A stretch of 64,000 nt of DNA from Streptomyces sp. BA2 (GCF_009769735.1 NZ_WSRO01000002.1:1178001-1242000); one strand, 5' to 3'. Shown: positions 44,114 through 53,664, counted from the first letter of the stretch. Numbers and translations are program-made. Notes: a model not told the origin generated them from the sequence alone.

Positions 44114-44193
44114 ACGACAGTAATCACGATGCGCCGCCCTGCCCACTACTCGCGCGAGTAGTGCCGCCCGTCCACGCATTCACGCCACGGCTG
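44114..44193. promoter_or_regulatory. shared divergent promoter block with perfect 20-bp palindrome (copy 2)
   Basis: CACTACTCGCGCGAGTAGTG (44144-44163) is a perfect palindrome within a block aligning to 27626-27705. It lies between the mevalonate operon (minus) and the large LuxR regulator (plus). Apart from this block and the next repeat, 43868-44282 shows no gene. Confidence 0.8.
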
Positions 44194-44221
44194 TTCAACT
44201 GACCACCCCGGACAGTTGAAC
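44193..44221. promoter_or_regulatory. GTTCAACTG-N11-CAGTTGAAC inverted repeat
   Basis: Perfect 9-bp arms lie 62 nt before the LuxR gene start and next to the shared block. No T-run follows, so an operator is more likely than a terminator. Confidence 0.55.
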
Positions 44222-44282
44222 GTTCATTGCCATTCCCACGGCATGCGTTGGATGATTCTTCGGGTCAACTCGGGGGGTAAAT

Positions 44283-47111
44283 GTGAATGCGTTGGTAGGA
44301 CGTGAACACGCACTGGCTGCTTTGGGCAGCCATGTGGATGCCACCTCACGCGGCTCCGGCAGCTGCGTGGTCGTCGAAGGGGCTTTCGGCATGGGAAAGT
44401 CCCGCCTGTTGAAGGCCACGGCCCTGGAGGGTGCCGACCGTGGGCTGACCGTGGTCGCCGGGCAGGCAGACGGAACCGGTCAACCGGTGGCCATTCAGCT
44501 GCTGATCAACCTGCTGCGGCACGTGATGCCCGACGCGGCCGACTTCGATGATCTGCTGCGTCAGGACAGAAACCCCTTCTGGCTGACGGATCGCATGGGC
44601 GAACTGGTCGAGAGCGCGGCCCGCCGCCACCCCCTCGTGATCGTTCTGGACGACGCCCAGCGGATCGACGACGCCAGCGGCGTGGTCCTGCGGGGGCTCG
44701 TACAGTCGCTCGCCCCCTCGCCGGTGCTGTGGCTGCTCGCCCGTCGACCGGTGCCCACACGGTCGCTCGCCCATCACGCCATCGGCTGGCTGGCCGACAA
44801 CGCAGCGGTGCGGCTGCATCTGGGGACGCTGGACGACGAGGCGGTCGCCGCGTTGTGCACGACTCTCCTCGGCGCCAAACCCGATGCGTCCGTGCTCGGT
44901 TGGGCCTCTCGCTGCGGCGGCAACCCCTGGCTTGTGGAGAGCCTGTTCAACGCGTTCGTCCATGCGGGACAGGTGGTCATCGTGGACGGCACGGCTTCGG
45001 TGGTGGCCGAACGTCTGCCGGAGAGCGTCCTCGCAGCCGTCGGTGGCCTGCTGGACACGGTGCCGCCCGCGGCTCGGCGTCTGCTCGCGTGCGGGCGGAG
45101 GATCGGTCCTGCCTTCACGGCCGAGAAGGCGGCAGCCATGCTCGACGTGTCGGCTCCCGAGCTGTCCGCGATGGTCGACGAGGCGGTGCAGGTGGGCTTG
45201 GTACGCAGGGACGGCGTGGAGCTGACGTTCACCCACGAGGTGATCGCCGACGCGCTCGAGCAGGGCGCGCTCCAGGAGGCTGTACTCCAGGAGGCCGTGC
45301 TCCAAGAGGAGGCGCCCGCCATGGCTCAACCAACTGCCGCGCCCGCCAATGACATTGAGGCGGCCGACGGGGACCCTCGGATACCGCCCGGAGGCCGACC
45401 TGCCGCCGCTACCGGGAAGCGCCGACCCCTGACCAGCGTGGCGGACTCGCCCCGATGCGGCTGCGACGCCCTGGCGGCCGGGGCGATGCCGGCCCTGGGA
45501 GGCCCGTTCGACGAAGCCCCTCGGACCCTGGCGCCGGCCGTGCGTCTGCTCGCCGCGGCGGGGCGGAGCACCGAAGCAGGGCGCCTCGCGGACGTCGCCG
45601 TACGCCCCGGGATCGAGGCGGCGGCCGAGACGCACCTGGCGCTCGAACTGGGCCAAGGGCTGCGGGACGCGGGCCGTCACGGCATGTCGACCGAGCTGCT
45701 TCAACGGACGCTGGCGCGCCAGGACATCTGTGAGCTGGATCGTGCCAAGTTGAAGGGGGCGATCGCGGGCACCGCCAAGCGTGCGGGCGCTCTGCCCGGC
45801 ACGGTCCCGGGGCCGTGGCGTGGCCAGCCGGTCACCCTCGCGCCGGCGCTCGCCTCCGGTCGGGACTCGGCCTCCGGCCGGGACGCGGCGTCCGTTCGGA
45901 ACTCGGCGTCCGGCCAGGACGCGGCAGCCTCTGAGTCGCGGCAGGCAACGGCCCAGCCCTGCTGTGACACGTGCGGGCGCCCGCTGTGGGCGTGGATGCT
46001 CCGCTCGCTCATCGCCGCCGACCGCTTCGAGGAGGCGGAAGCCGTCTGTGCCGCCATCAAGCAGGAGGCGGCGAAGCGCGGCGCGCCCTGGCCGGAGACC
46101 CTGTGGTACGGCCACCACGCCCAGCTCCTGGCAGCGGCGGGCCGACTTGAGGAGGCGCGCGCCGAAGCGGAGGCCGGGCTTCGTCCGACGGACCGGTCCG
46201 CTCCGGAGGACTCCGTACCCGCGCGCATCGTCCTGGCCCGCATCAGCATGCACCAGGGTGATCTCGCCTCCGCCAGCGAGCAGTTGCGAACGATCGAACG
46301 GCTGGTGACCGATGACGCGGCAGCCGACAAGGCCGCACTGGACTGGGCGCTCGCGCAGTTCCACGCGGCGAGCGGGCGTCCGGCCATGGCGGTCCAGATG
46401 CTGATCAACGTCGAGGCGCAGGTCGCGCCCGACCCGCTGCTCTTCGCCGAGGCCCCGACGGCTGCGGCGACGCTCGTACGGCTCGCCAAGCAGGTGGGGC
46501 TCGGCGCGGAGGCCGAACAGGCGGCCGACTTCGCCCGGCACGGCTCCGAGTGCAATCCGACCGCGCAGTCGCTGGCGGGCGGCGCCGAACACGCCGAGGG
46601 CGTCCTGCGCAACGACCCCGCCGCTCTGCACCGCGCCGTGGAGCTGTATCGGCTCGCCGGACGTCCGTTGGCGGCGGCGAGCGCACTCGAGGACGCGGCG
46701 CAGGTGGAACAGAGCATGCGGAACCGGCCCCGAGCGGTTCGCCTTCTCGAGTCGGCCATGGAGCTCTATCTGGATTGCGGGGCGCAGCGTGACCTGACCC
46801 GAGTGCAGAAGAAGCTGCGCCATCTCGGCGTGCACAATGTGCGCGGTCTGGGCGCCGACCTCCCCAAGTCGGGCTGGGAAAGCCTCACGAGTGCGGAGCT
46901 TCGCGTCGTACGGGCCATCGTCGACGGCAGGACCAACAGGGAGGCGGCGAGCATCCTGTTCCTGTCGCCCCACACCGTCGACAGCCATCTCCGGCGCGTG
47001 TTCTCGAAGCTCGACATCAACAGCCGCGTCGAACTCACCAAGCACTTCATCGCGAACGAGCCCTTCTCACCCGCGATGGCCGCTTCGCGACAGCACGGGT
47101 CGGCGGGCTGA
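44283..47111 (+). CDS. LAL-type LuxR regulator with N-terminal ATPase
   Basis: The 942-residue protein has an AAA/NACHT-like N-terminus (Walker A in GAFGMGKSRLL, Walker B in LVIVLDDAQRID), a long helical-repeat middle and a C-terminal LuxR HTH (LTSAELRVVRAIVDGRTNREAASILFLSPHTVDSHLRRVFSKL). The middle contains a 15-bp repeat (EAVLQ units, 45267-45311) and an 18-bp repeat (ASGRDS-like units, 45852-45923), which look like linkers. GTG 44283 is the start. Large LuxR proteins often activate clusters. Confidence 0.92.
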   Translation: MNALVGREHALAALGSHVDATSRGSGSCVVVEGAFGMGKSRLLKATALEGADRGLTVVAGQADGTGQPVAIQLLINLLRHVMPDAADFDDLLRQDRNPFWLTDRMGELVESAARRHPLVIVLDDAQRIDDASGVVLRGLVQSLAPSPVLWLLARRPVPTRSLAHHAIGWLADNAAVRLHLGTLDDEAVAALCTTLLGAKPDASVLGWASRCGGNPWLVESLFNAFVHAGQVVIVDGTASVVAERLPESVLAAVGGLLDTVPPAARRLLACGRRIGPAFTAEKAAAMLDVSAPELSAMVDEAVQVGLVRRDGVELTFTHEVIADALEQGALQEAVLQEAVLQEEAPAMAQPTAAPANDIEAADGDPRIPPGGRPAAATGKRRPLTSVADSPRCGCDALAAGAMPALGGPFDEAPRTLAPAVRLLAAAGRSTEAGRLADVAVRPGIEAAAETHLALELGQGLRDAGRHGMSTELLQRTLARQDICELDRAKLKGAIAGTAKRAGALPGTVPGPWRGQPVTLAPALASGRDSASGRDAASVRNSASGQDAAASESRQATAQPCCDTCGRPLWAWMLRSLIAADRFEEAEAVCAAIKQEAAKRGAPWPETLWYGHHAQLLAAAGRLEEARAEAEAGLRPTDRSAPEDSVPARIVLARISMHQGDLASASEQLRTIERLVTDDAAADKAALDWALAQFHAASGRPAMAVQMLINVEAQVAPDPLLFAEAPTAAATLVRLAKQVGLGAEAEQAADFARHGSECNPTAQSLAGGAEHAEGVLRNDPAALHRAVELYRLAGRPLAAASALEDAAQVEQSMRNRPRAVRLLESAMELYLDCGAQRDLTRVQKKLRHLGVHNVRGLGADLPKSGWESLTSAELRVVRAIVDGRTNREAASILFLSPHTVDSHLRRVFSKLDINSRVELTKHFIANEPFSPAMAASRQHGSAG
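45852..45923 (+). repeat. four 18-bp tandem repeats inside the LAL regulator
   Basis: Four in-frame copies encode ASGRDS, ASGRDA, ASVRNS and ASGQDA, a low-complexity linker between the ATPase part and the helical repeats. Confidence 0.8.
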
Positions 47112-47118
47112 CATGCGG

Positions 47119-49215
47119 TCAGAAAGCCTCGCCGCCGACGGTGCCGGAGCCTCGGGCCCCCTCGTCCTCCATCGAATAGATGGCAGCCCTGCTCGAATAG
47201 AGAGCGGCCCCGCGTGCGAGTTCGACGCGGGTGTTGATGCTCAGCTTCTTGTAGACCTTCCGGAGGTGGTAATTCACCGTGTGCGCCGACAAGTGGACTC
47301 GATTGGCGATCTGACGATTCGTCATCCCCACGCTCACCAGATACGCGATACGCCGCTCCATGTCGGAGAGGCCGGCCCAGCACATGGCGTTGTGCTGTGA
47401 GCCGGCCTCGTCGGAACTCGGAGACTGCGGAGCCGAGTAGACCGCATCGGCTTGCCGTCTCCCGGCCGGGGCCTTCGCGGCATAGAGCTTGGCCAGCTCC
47501 TCCGTCGCCAGGGCGACCGAGACGGGGTCGGGCGACTGCGCGATGATGCGCGCCAGGGCGGCGGGATCGCTGTTCGCGAGCGCGTAGGCATGCATGGCGC
47601 CGAGACTGATGACGGAGATTCCGGGGTTGTCACCCGCGAGGCCGTCCACGGTCTCGAGAACCCTGTGCAGGAGGTTGGTGTCGCCCACATCGAGCGCGAG
47701 GCGGACCAGGAACGCGGCGGCGCCCGGATCCTCGATGTAGAGGCTCCGTTGCGTCGGGAGATGGCGATACTTGTCCGACAACAGATCGATGGCCGCCTGC
47801 GGCCCTTCTCTTTTGACGGCGATCCGCAATTCGGTCCAGGCGTACTGCGCCGAGTGAAATGCCACCTCGTCGCGCGCCAACTCGCCCTGCACCCGCTTGA
47901 AGTACTCGGCGGCGGTGGGCAGGTCCCCCATGTACAGGGAGACGGTGCTGAGCACGGAGTACGCGAGGGGCCGGAGTACGGGAACAGCCTCGCCCTCTAC
48001 TGCGGTGGTCGCCAGGTCCGCCTGCCTGCGGGCGTCTCCGAACCGTCCGGCCTGGAGAAACAGCCGGGATCGCATGGCCGCGGGCGCGGCTGTCCAGACC
48101 GGCGTGGGCAGGCTGTGCAGGTCCGCTTCCGCGTCGTTGATCAGCGACTCGGCCTTGTCGAATTCCCGCAGGTTTGCGAGCTTTCCGGCCAGAGCGAGCC
48201 GGAAATGAAGACGCCAGACGGGATCGACACCATCGCTGTGTCGCACCGCGGTACGTCCCAGGCTCAGCCCTTCAGCCAGTTCCCCGGCACGCCAGCGTGC
48301 GTTGGAGAGGCTCGTCAGCGCCATCAATGCGGCGATATCACCTTGCCCGGTGCCACGTTCCCGCAATATCCGTACGGATTTCTCTTCCGCTTCTTCCTTG
48401 CCGAGCAGGGAGTAACCGAGAATTACGGATGCTTCCGCGTCGAGCCGTTCAGAGGGTGAAGTGCCGGGACTGGAGAGAACGCGCTCCGCGACCCGTATAC
48501 CGTCCGTCGCCTTTCCGTTCATTATCAGACTGTGGGCCCTTGAGCACGCTCCGTCGACTTCCTCTTTGAAGCGGTCGGAGGATTCTACCGAAAGCTCGGC
48601 GGCCAAGAATTGCTGATCGTACGCCTGGGTATGTCTTCCGGACCGCCCGAGCGCCTCACGACGCAAAGCACTGAGTGCGGGAGCGGGAATGGACTCGATG
48701 ACCCCCCGCAAGAGGAAATCGCTCTGGAACGCGAATTGATGCTCGGCCGCGATGATGAAGCCCGAGGCCATTGCCTCGTCCAAGGACGGGAGCAAGGTGG
48801 CCGAGGATTGATCCAGCATTCTGGACACATCCTCCAGCATGAAGGCTCGCCCAAGGACAGCGGAAACTTTCAGGAACTGCTGAGCGTTCGGGCTCAGATC
48901 ACTCAACCGGTCCTTCACGAACACCAGCACGCGACGCGGAACTCGCCGGCCGGTCAGCCGGACCGCCCCGTTTCGCTCCCTGACGATCCCTTCTTCCACG
49001 AGTCCGAGCGCGAGTTCGGCGAGCAGTCGAGGGTTTCCGCTGGCCCCGGCCGCGAAGTCGAGCAGTTCGTCGTCCGCGCCGGCACCGAGGATGTCCCGCA
49101 GGACCTGCACTTTGTCCCCTTCGCCCAGCGCCCCCAGCGCTGACCACCTGGTGACACTCCCGACGCCGGATGCGGCTTCTGGCTTCTGCTTCTCTATCGT
49201 CGGTCTCATTGTCAT
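47119..49215 (-). CDS. LuxR-family regulator lacking a visible ATP-binding loop
   Basis: This protein of about 698 residues starts (ATG 49215 or 49209) at a region like the post-ATPase part of LAL regulators (LRDILGAGADDELLDFAAGASGNPRLLAELALGLVEEG) and has TPR-like helices and a LuxR HTH (LSDMERRIAYLVSVGMTNRQIANRVHLSAHTVNYHLRKVYKKL). No Walker A or B motif is seen, so the AAA module is mostly missing. It converges on the LAL gene, 7 bp apart. Confidence 0.88.
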   Translation of the reverse strand: MTMRPTIEKQKPEAASGVGSVTRWSALGALGEGDKVQVLRDILGAGADDELLDFAAGASGNPRLLAELALGLVEEGIVRERNGAVRLTGRRVPRRVLVFVKDRLSDLSPNAQQFLKVSAVLGRAFMLEDVSRMLDQSSATLLPSLDEAMASGFIIAAEHQFAFQSDFLLRGVIESIPAPALSALRREALGRSGRHTQAYDQQFLAAELSVESSDRFKEEVDGACSRAHSLIMNGKATDGIRVAERVLSSPGTSPSERLDAEASVILGYSLLGKEEAEEKSVRILRERGTGQGDIAALMALTSLSNARWRAGELAEGLSLGRTAVRHSDGVDPVWRLHFRLALAGKLANLREFDKAESLINDAEADLHSLPTPVWTAAPAAMRSRLFLQAGRFGDARRQADLATTAVEGEAVPVLRPLAYSVLSTVSLYMGDLPTAAEYFKRVQGELARDEVAFHSAQYAWTELRIAVKREGPQAAIDLLSDKYRHLPTQRSLYIEDPGAAAFLVRLALDVGDTNLLHRVLETVDGLAGDNPGISVISLGAMHAYALANSDPAALARIIAQSPDPVSVALATEELAKLYAAKAPAGRRQADAVYSAPQSPSSDEAGSQHNAMCWAGLSDMERRIAYLVSVGMTNRQIANRVHLSAHTVNYHLRKVYKKLSINTRVELARGAALYSSRAAIYSMEDEGARGSGTVGGEAF

Positions 49216-49431
49216 AACCCCACTCAGATTATGCTCGTGCGACTGGAGAGAACACTCGAATCTTGATCGACTACAGGGCACCGCACGTACGGAAAACTCG
49301 CCGCTTGCCGTCGTCACCGACACGGCCGGGCTTGCTCTGATTCCACCAGAGCTTTCCAGTCAGCATAGCGAAATCATGGCCTGAAATTTCGGGTCTTTCC
49401 ATAGAAGTTTTGTCACGGCATGGGGGTGTGG

Positions 49432-49478
49432 ATTTCATGGGTGCCAGTATTAATTTTTACTGGTGCGGGCCATGAAAT
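49432..49478. repeat. nested AT-rich palindrome between LuxR and MMPL genes
   Basis: Outer arms ATTTCATGG/CCATGAAAT (49432-49440, 49470-49478) enclose inner arms CCAGTA/TACTGG (49444-49449, 49458-49463) around an AT-rich loop, unusual in this GC-rich DNA. It may be an operator for the LuxR gene or part of a termination structure. Confidence 0.6.
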
Positions 49479-49480
49479 AA

Positions 49481-49505
49481 GCCCCCGTTCGCTGGGAACG
49501 GGGGC
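49481..49505. terminator. GC-rich hairpin downstream of the MMPL gene
   Basis: Perfect 10-bp arms GCCCCCGTTC/GAACGGGGGC enclose a 5-nt loop. Confidence 0.65.
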
Positions 49506-49546
49506 ACGGAATGTACTCTCCGAAATTGAAACTGAAACCAAGGAAA

Positions 49547-49585
49547 GGAGTGCGGGAAACCCAGATCCAGGGGTTCCCGCACTCC
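49547..49585 (-). terminator. terminator of the MMPL gene
   Basis: Perfect 12-bp arms GGAGTGCGGGAA/TTCCCGCACTCC, extended by CCC/GGG, lie just beyond the MMPL stop at 49600. Confidence 0.75.
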
Positions 49586-49599
49586 GGCGCGAAGAAGGG

Positions 49600-51777
49600 T
49601 CAGACCCTGGCCTCTTCCTCGACCCCGGTCGGTGAAGCCGGGGTCGTCTTGGCTGTCCGGCCGCCGGGCATCCACCAGTTGGCCTTGCCGCACAGTTCCA
49701 TCACGGCGGGGACGAGCACCATCCGGATGATGGTGGCGTCGATGAACACGGCGACCGCCATGCCCAGACCGATCTGCTTGATCGAGACGTCGGGGCCGAG
49801 CAGGGAGGTCGTGAAGACGGCGATCATGATGGCGGCCGCGGCCGTGATGACCTTGGCGGTCCGCGCGAGACCGCGTGTGACAGCGATCCGGGTGTCGCCG
49901 GTGCGCTCGTACTCCTCACGGACCCGCGAGATCAGGAAGACCTCGTAGTCCATCGAAAGACCGAACAGCACCGGGAACATCATCATCGGCACCCAGGTCG
50001 TGATCGGCATCTCGGTGGGGAAACCGAGGGCCGAGCCGAGCCAGCCCCACTGCACGACCGCGACAAGCACGCCGTAGGCGGCACCGATCGACAGCAGGTT
50101 CATCACGGCTGCCTGCAGCGCGATCGTGACCGACCGGACCAGCGCGATCAGCAGCAGCAAGGACATCACGATGACGATCGCGATCATGAAGGGAAGACGC
50201 GAGCTGGTCTCCTCGGCGAAGTCGATCGCGCCGGCGTTCGGGCCGCCGACGTAGACCTCTTCGCCACCGGAGGCCTTGGACAGCACGTCGTCGCGGAGCT
50301 CGTGCACCAGGTCCGCGGTCGCCTCATCCTGGTATCCGGTCCTGGGGAAGGCCATGAAGGTGGCGGCCTGCTCGTCCTTGCTGACCCGGGGCTGCGTGGC
50401 GTAGGCGATGCCCTCGGTCTTCCTGACCGCCTCGACGACGGGACCGAGATCGGCGCCCTTCGAGTCGATCTCGGTGGCGAAGATCAGGGGTGCGCCGTAG
50501 CCGGGACCGAAGCCCTCGGAGACGATCTCGTACGAGGTGTAGCTGCTCCTGTCACGCGGCTGGACACTGGCGTCGGGCAGGCTCAGCCGCATCGAAAGGG
50601 CGGGGGCGGCAAGGATCAGCAGGCCCGTGCCCGCCAGAACCGCGGCGATCAGCGGCTTGCGCTGCACCACGCCCGCCCAGCGCTCGGCCGGGGTGCGGCG
50701 CTCCCGGGCCGGGACACCGGCGGGCTTGCTGCGGCGTGACGTACGACGGGGCAGGCGCAGCGAGCTGATCTTGTGGCCGGTGAAGCCGAGGAACGCCGGC
50801 AGCAGGGTCACCGCGGCGATCATCGTCACGAGCACCGTCACCGATGCGCCGATGGCCACGCCGGTCATCAGCCTCTGTCCCATGGTGACCAGGCCAAGGA
50901 GCGCGAGCACGACGGTCGTTCCGGCGAACAGCACCGCGTGACCGGCGGTCGTGATGGCCTTGACCGTGGCGGCTTCGGGCTCGTCGCCTTCCTTCAGGCT
51001 CTCCTTGTACCGGGTCACGATGAACAGCGCGTAGTCGATGCCGACACCGAGACCGATCAACGCGGCGACGAGCACGGTGAAGTCCGGCGACGGAACCAGG
51101 TGCCCCACGAGCTTGATCAGGGCGATGCCGCCGAGGATCGCCATCAGCGCGGTCACGATCGGAAGGCCCATCGCCACGAGCGACCCGAAGGCGATGAACA
51201 GGATCACCGCGGCGGCCAGGACGCCCACGCTCTCGGCCGGCCCCTGCTTGGGAGTCTCCGCCTTCTCGGCCTTGTCGCCGCCGAGCCCCAGCGTCACGCC
51301 GTCACCTGAGGCGTCCTTGACCGTGGTCACCAAGGGCTTGACGTCGGTCTTCGCCACGTCCTGATCGGTCAGCGGGATCGTCGTACGCGCGATGCGACGA
51401 TCCTCGGTCACCAGGTCCTTGTCCTCGTACGGCGAGGTCACCGGCCCCGTGATGTCCGAGTCGGACAGATCGGCGACAACTTTCTCGATCTTCTTCTTGG
51501 CGGCGGGATCATCGATCCCCTTCTCCGCCTTGATCGCGAGAGTCAGCGTGTCGCCCTGCTGCTCGGGGAAGTGCTTCTCGACCAGAACCTGCGCCTTGGC
51601 GGACCCGGAGTCCCCGCCGGTGAAGTCGTTGTCGGGGTCGGCGCTGAAACCGAAGCCGACGAAGGCGAGGGCGATCACGCCGACGATCCAGGTCAGGAGG
51701 ACCAGCCGGCGGCGCCGATAACAGAACCGGGCCAGTCCCGCCAGAGCTCCATCCGTACGGGGAGTCTCGGTTGGCAT
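49600..51777 (-). CDS. MMPL-family RND exporter
   Basis: The 725-residue protein has two MMPL halves, each a helix, a large extracytoplasmic loop and five helices. Motifs include GLGVGIDYALFIVTRYKE and FGLSMDYEVFLISRVREEY, with paired Asp-Tyr. It probably exports the cluster product or a lipid. ATG 51777 has GAGGAG upstream, and a TetR-type palindrome sits just before it, though no TetR gene is in view. Confidence 0.92.
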   Translation of the reverse strand: MPTETPRTDGALAGLARFCYRRRRLVLLTWIVGVIALAFVGFGFSADPDNDFTGGDSGSAKAQVLVEKHFPEQQGDTLTLAIKAEKGIDDPAAKKKIEKVVADLSDSDITGPVTSPYEDKDLVTEDRRIARTTIPLTDQDVAKTDVKPLVTTVKDASGDGVTLGLGGDKAEKAETPKQGPAESVGVLAAAVILFIAFGSLVAMGLPIVTALMAILGGIALIKLVGHLVPSPDFTVLVAALIGLGVGIDYALFIVTRYKESLKEGDEPEAATVKAITTAGHAVLFAGTTVVLALLGLVTMGQRLMTGVAIGASVTVLVTMIAAVTLLPAFLGFTGHKISSLRLPRRTSRRSKPAGVPARERRTPAERWAGVVQRKPLIAAVLAGTGLLILAAPALSMRLSLPDASVQPRDRSSYTSYEIVSEGFGPGYGAPLIFATEIDSKGADLGPVVEAVRKTEGIAYATQPRVSKDEQAATFMAFPRTGYQDEATADLVHELRDDVLSKASGGEEVYVGGPNAGAIDFAEETSSRLPFMIAIVIVMSLLLLIALVRSVTIALQAAVMNLLSIGAAYGVLVAVVQWGWLGSALGFPTEMPITTWVPMMMFPVLFGLSMDYEVFLISRVREEYERTGDTRIAVTRGLARTAKVITAAAAIMIAVFTTSLLGPDVSIKQIGLGMAVAVFIDATIIRMVLVPAVMELCGKANWWMPGGRTAKTTPASPTGVEEEARV

Positions 51778-51794
51778 CGTCTTCTCCTCGAGTC

Positions 51795-51813
51795 ATTGAG
51801 CGTTGCGCTCAAT
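51795..51813. promoter_or_regulatory. TetR-type operator ATTGAGCG-N3-CGCTCAAT
   Basis: Perfect 8-bp arms lie 17 nt before the MMPL start. Two direct copies of TCGCGGTACT (51880, 51894) follow upstream. Such palindromes usually bind a TetR protein. Confidence 0.65.
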
Positions 51814-51976
51814 CCTCGTGATCAGGCTCTGCCGCGTCGACGTGCGTATGCAGGCACTATTCCGATGCCGCTACCACGCTCGCGGTACTCCGTTCGCGGT
51901 ACTGGCACGCGCTTGTGGAGGGACTCTGTTCCTCAATTCCCGGTGTGGCTTTGGGAATTCGTACGTTGCCGGAGGA

Positions 51977-52013
51977 GCGGATCGCCTGCGTCCGCTCCCA
52001 GCAGGCGATCCGC
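51977..52013 (-). terminator. terminator after the second AMP ligase gene
   Basis: Perfect 13-bp arms GCGGATCGCCTGC/GCAGGCGATCCGC enclose an 11-nt loop, 22 nt beyond the ligase stop. The interval 51778-52035 holds only this and the operator. Confidence 0.75.
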
Positions 52014-52035
52014 GCATTCGACGAAAAGGGGCCGG

Positions 52036-53664
52036 CTACGGCGTGGCCAGGGCCGGGCTCGTCCACTCGGCGCGCAGCGCCTTCTTGTCCACCTTGCCGA
52101 CCTTGGTCGTCGGCAACTGGCCGAGCAGGACCGTCTTCCGGGGCGTATACAGCTCTCCCAGCTCGGCGGTCACCGCCGCGCCGACCGCGTCCGGGTCCAC
52201 GTCGGCGTCCTCGGCCGTGGCCAGGAAGATCTGCACGGCCTCGCCGTACTCCTCGTCCGGCACGCCGAGCGCCGCCGCGTTGCGCACACCGGGCAGCGTG
52301 AGCAGGAAGTCCTCAAGGACCCTGGAGTAGACGTTGTCGCTGGTGCTGCCGGTGACGATGATGTCCTTGGCCCGGTCGACGAGATAGAGGTACCCCTCGG
52401 CGTCGAGATAGCCCATGTCCCCGGTGCGCAGCCAGCCGTCGCGCAGTGCTTCCGCGGTGCGCTCCGGGTCCTCGTAGTAGCCGAGCATCACCGTCTCGCC
52501 CCGGACACACACCTCGCCGACCTGGCGGACGGGAAGCGCCGCCGTGCTGTCCTCGGCACGGATCTCGATCTCGGTGTCGGGTATCGCGCGGCCGCAGCTG
52601 CGCCAGAGCTCGGGCCGCCTGGCTCCCTCCGAGGCGAGGTCATCGGCACCGAACGCGGCGATGCCGAGCGCCTCCGACTGCCCGTAGCCCTGGCTGAGCA
52701 CCGGCCCGAAGACCTCGACCGCCTGCCGCAGCCGGCTGGGCGACGTCGCCGCGCCGCCGACGACGATCCGCCGCAGCGCGGGGAGGGCGCCCGGGACGCA
52801 CTCCGGGTGGTCGAGAAGCGCGTACAGCATCGGCGGCACGAACATGGTGGCGGTGATCCGCTCCTCGCTCAGCACCGCGAGCGCCGCGCCCGCTTCGAAC
52901 TCGGGCAGCACGACGAGGGCGGACCCTGTCACCAGAGCCTGGAGCGAGGTGAGGTGGCCGCTGCCGTGGGTGAGCAGCGTGGAGGCGAGCACCCGGTCCG
53001 TGCCCGGGACCATGGCCGGGAAGAAGCCCGCGGAGGGAGAGTCCTGCGGGGTGTCGTCCGCCAAGCCCACCAGCGTGTCGTAGAGCCGGTGGCTGTGCGC
53101 GGCGAGCTTGGGGCGGCCGAGCGTGCCGCCGGTGTAGAGGACGGTGACGGCTTCGTCCGCCCCCGGGGCGGGCACGTCGTCGGGGCGCGTCGCCGGGCAC
53201 TCGGCCGCCAGGGCCAGCAGGTCCGTGCACTCCTGGTCGCAGGGCCCGAGGCTGAGCAGCTCGGGGGCGTGGACGCTGCGGCCGGCCGCGTCGGCGGCCC
53301 GCTGGGCGAAGAGCGGGTCGGTGACCACGGCGCGCGCCCGGGACTGCTCGACCAGCGCGGCGAGTTCACCGGGCCCCGGCTCCGGCGGCAGGAACACGAC
53401 GCGGCAGCCGATGAGATGGACCGCGAGCTGCACCAGGACGGAGTCCACGCGATTGGCCAGGAACAGCCCTATTCCGTCACCCGGTTCGAGCCCCTGCTCG
53501 CGCAGCGCGTGCCCCAGCCTGAACAGCCGCCGCCGAGCCTCCCCGCGGGTCAGCCGCTGCGCACCCTGGACGAGCGCCTCGGCGGCCTCGTCCGTGTGCC
53601 AGTGCTCCAGGATGCGGTCCAGGTACGTCCGCGGCTCGGATGTTTGCTGCATGTTAACGATCAT
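52036..53664 (-). CDS. AMP-dependent synthetase/ligase (class I adenylate-forming)
   Basis: This protein of about 542 residues has the family motifs: TVLYTGGTLGRPKLAAHS, GYGQSEALG, GWLRTGDMGYLD, VDRAKDIIVTGS and the final Lys in PTTKVGKVDKK. It activates a carboxylic acid as an adenylate or CoA ester. At the right edge of the cluster it could supply or load a second acid, or be unrelated. Starts 53664 or 53652 are possible; none has a clear ribosome site. Confidence 0.85.
   Translation of the reverse strand: MIVNMQQTSEPRTYLDRILEHWHTDEAAEALVQGAQRLTRGEARRRLFRLGHALREQGLEPGDGIGLFLANRVDSVLVQLAVHLIGCRVVFLPPEPGPGELAALVEQSRARAVVTDPLFAQRAADAAGRSVHAPELLSLGPCDQECTDLLALAAECPATRPDDVPAPGADEAVTVLYTGGTLGRPKLAAHSHRLYDTLVGLADDTPQDSPSAGFFPAMVPGTDRVLASTLLTHGSGHLTSLQALVTGSALVVLPEFEAGAALAVLSEERITATMFVPPMLYALLDHPECVPGALPALRRIVVGGAATSPSRLRQAVEVFGPVLSQGYGQSEALGIAAFGADDLASEGARRPELWRSCGRAIPDTEIEIRAEDSTAALPVRQVGEVCVRGETVMLGYYEDPERTAEALRDGWLRTGDMGYLDAEGYLYLVDRAKDIIVTGSTSDNVYSRVLEDFLLTLPGVRNAAALGVPDEEYGEAVQIFLATAEDADVDPDAVGAAVTAELGELYTPRKTVLLGQLPTTKVGKVDKKALRAEWTSPALATP

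Noticed and set aside
44346..47045. 899-codon minus-strand open frame
   Set aside because: Antisense of the LAL regulator; no recognisable family.
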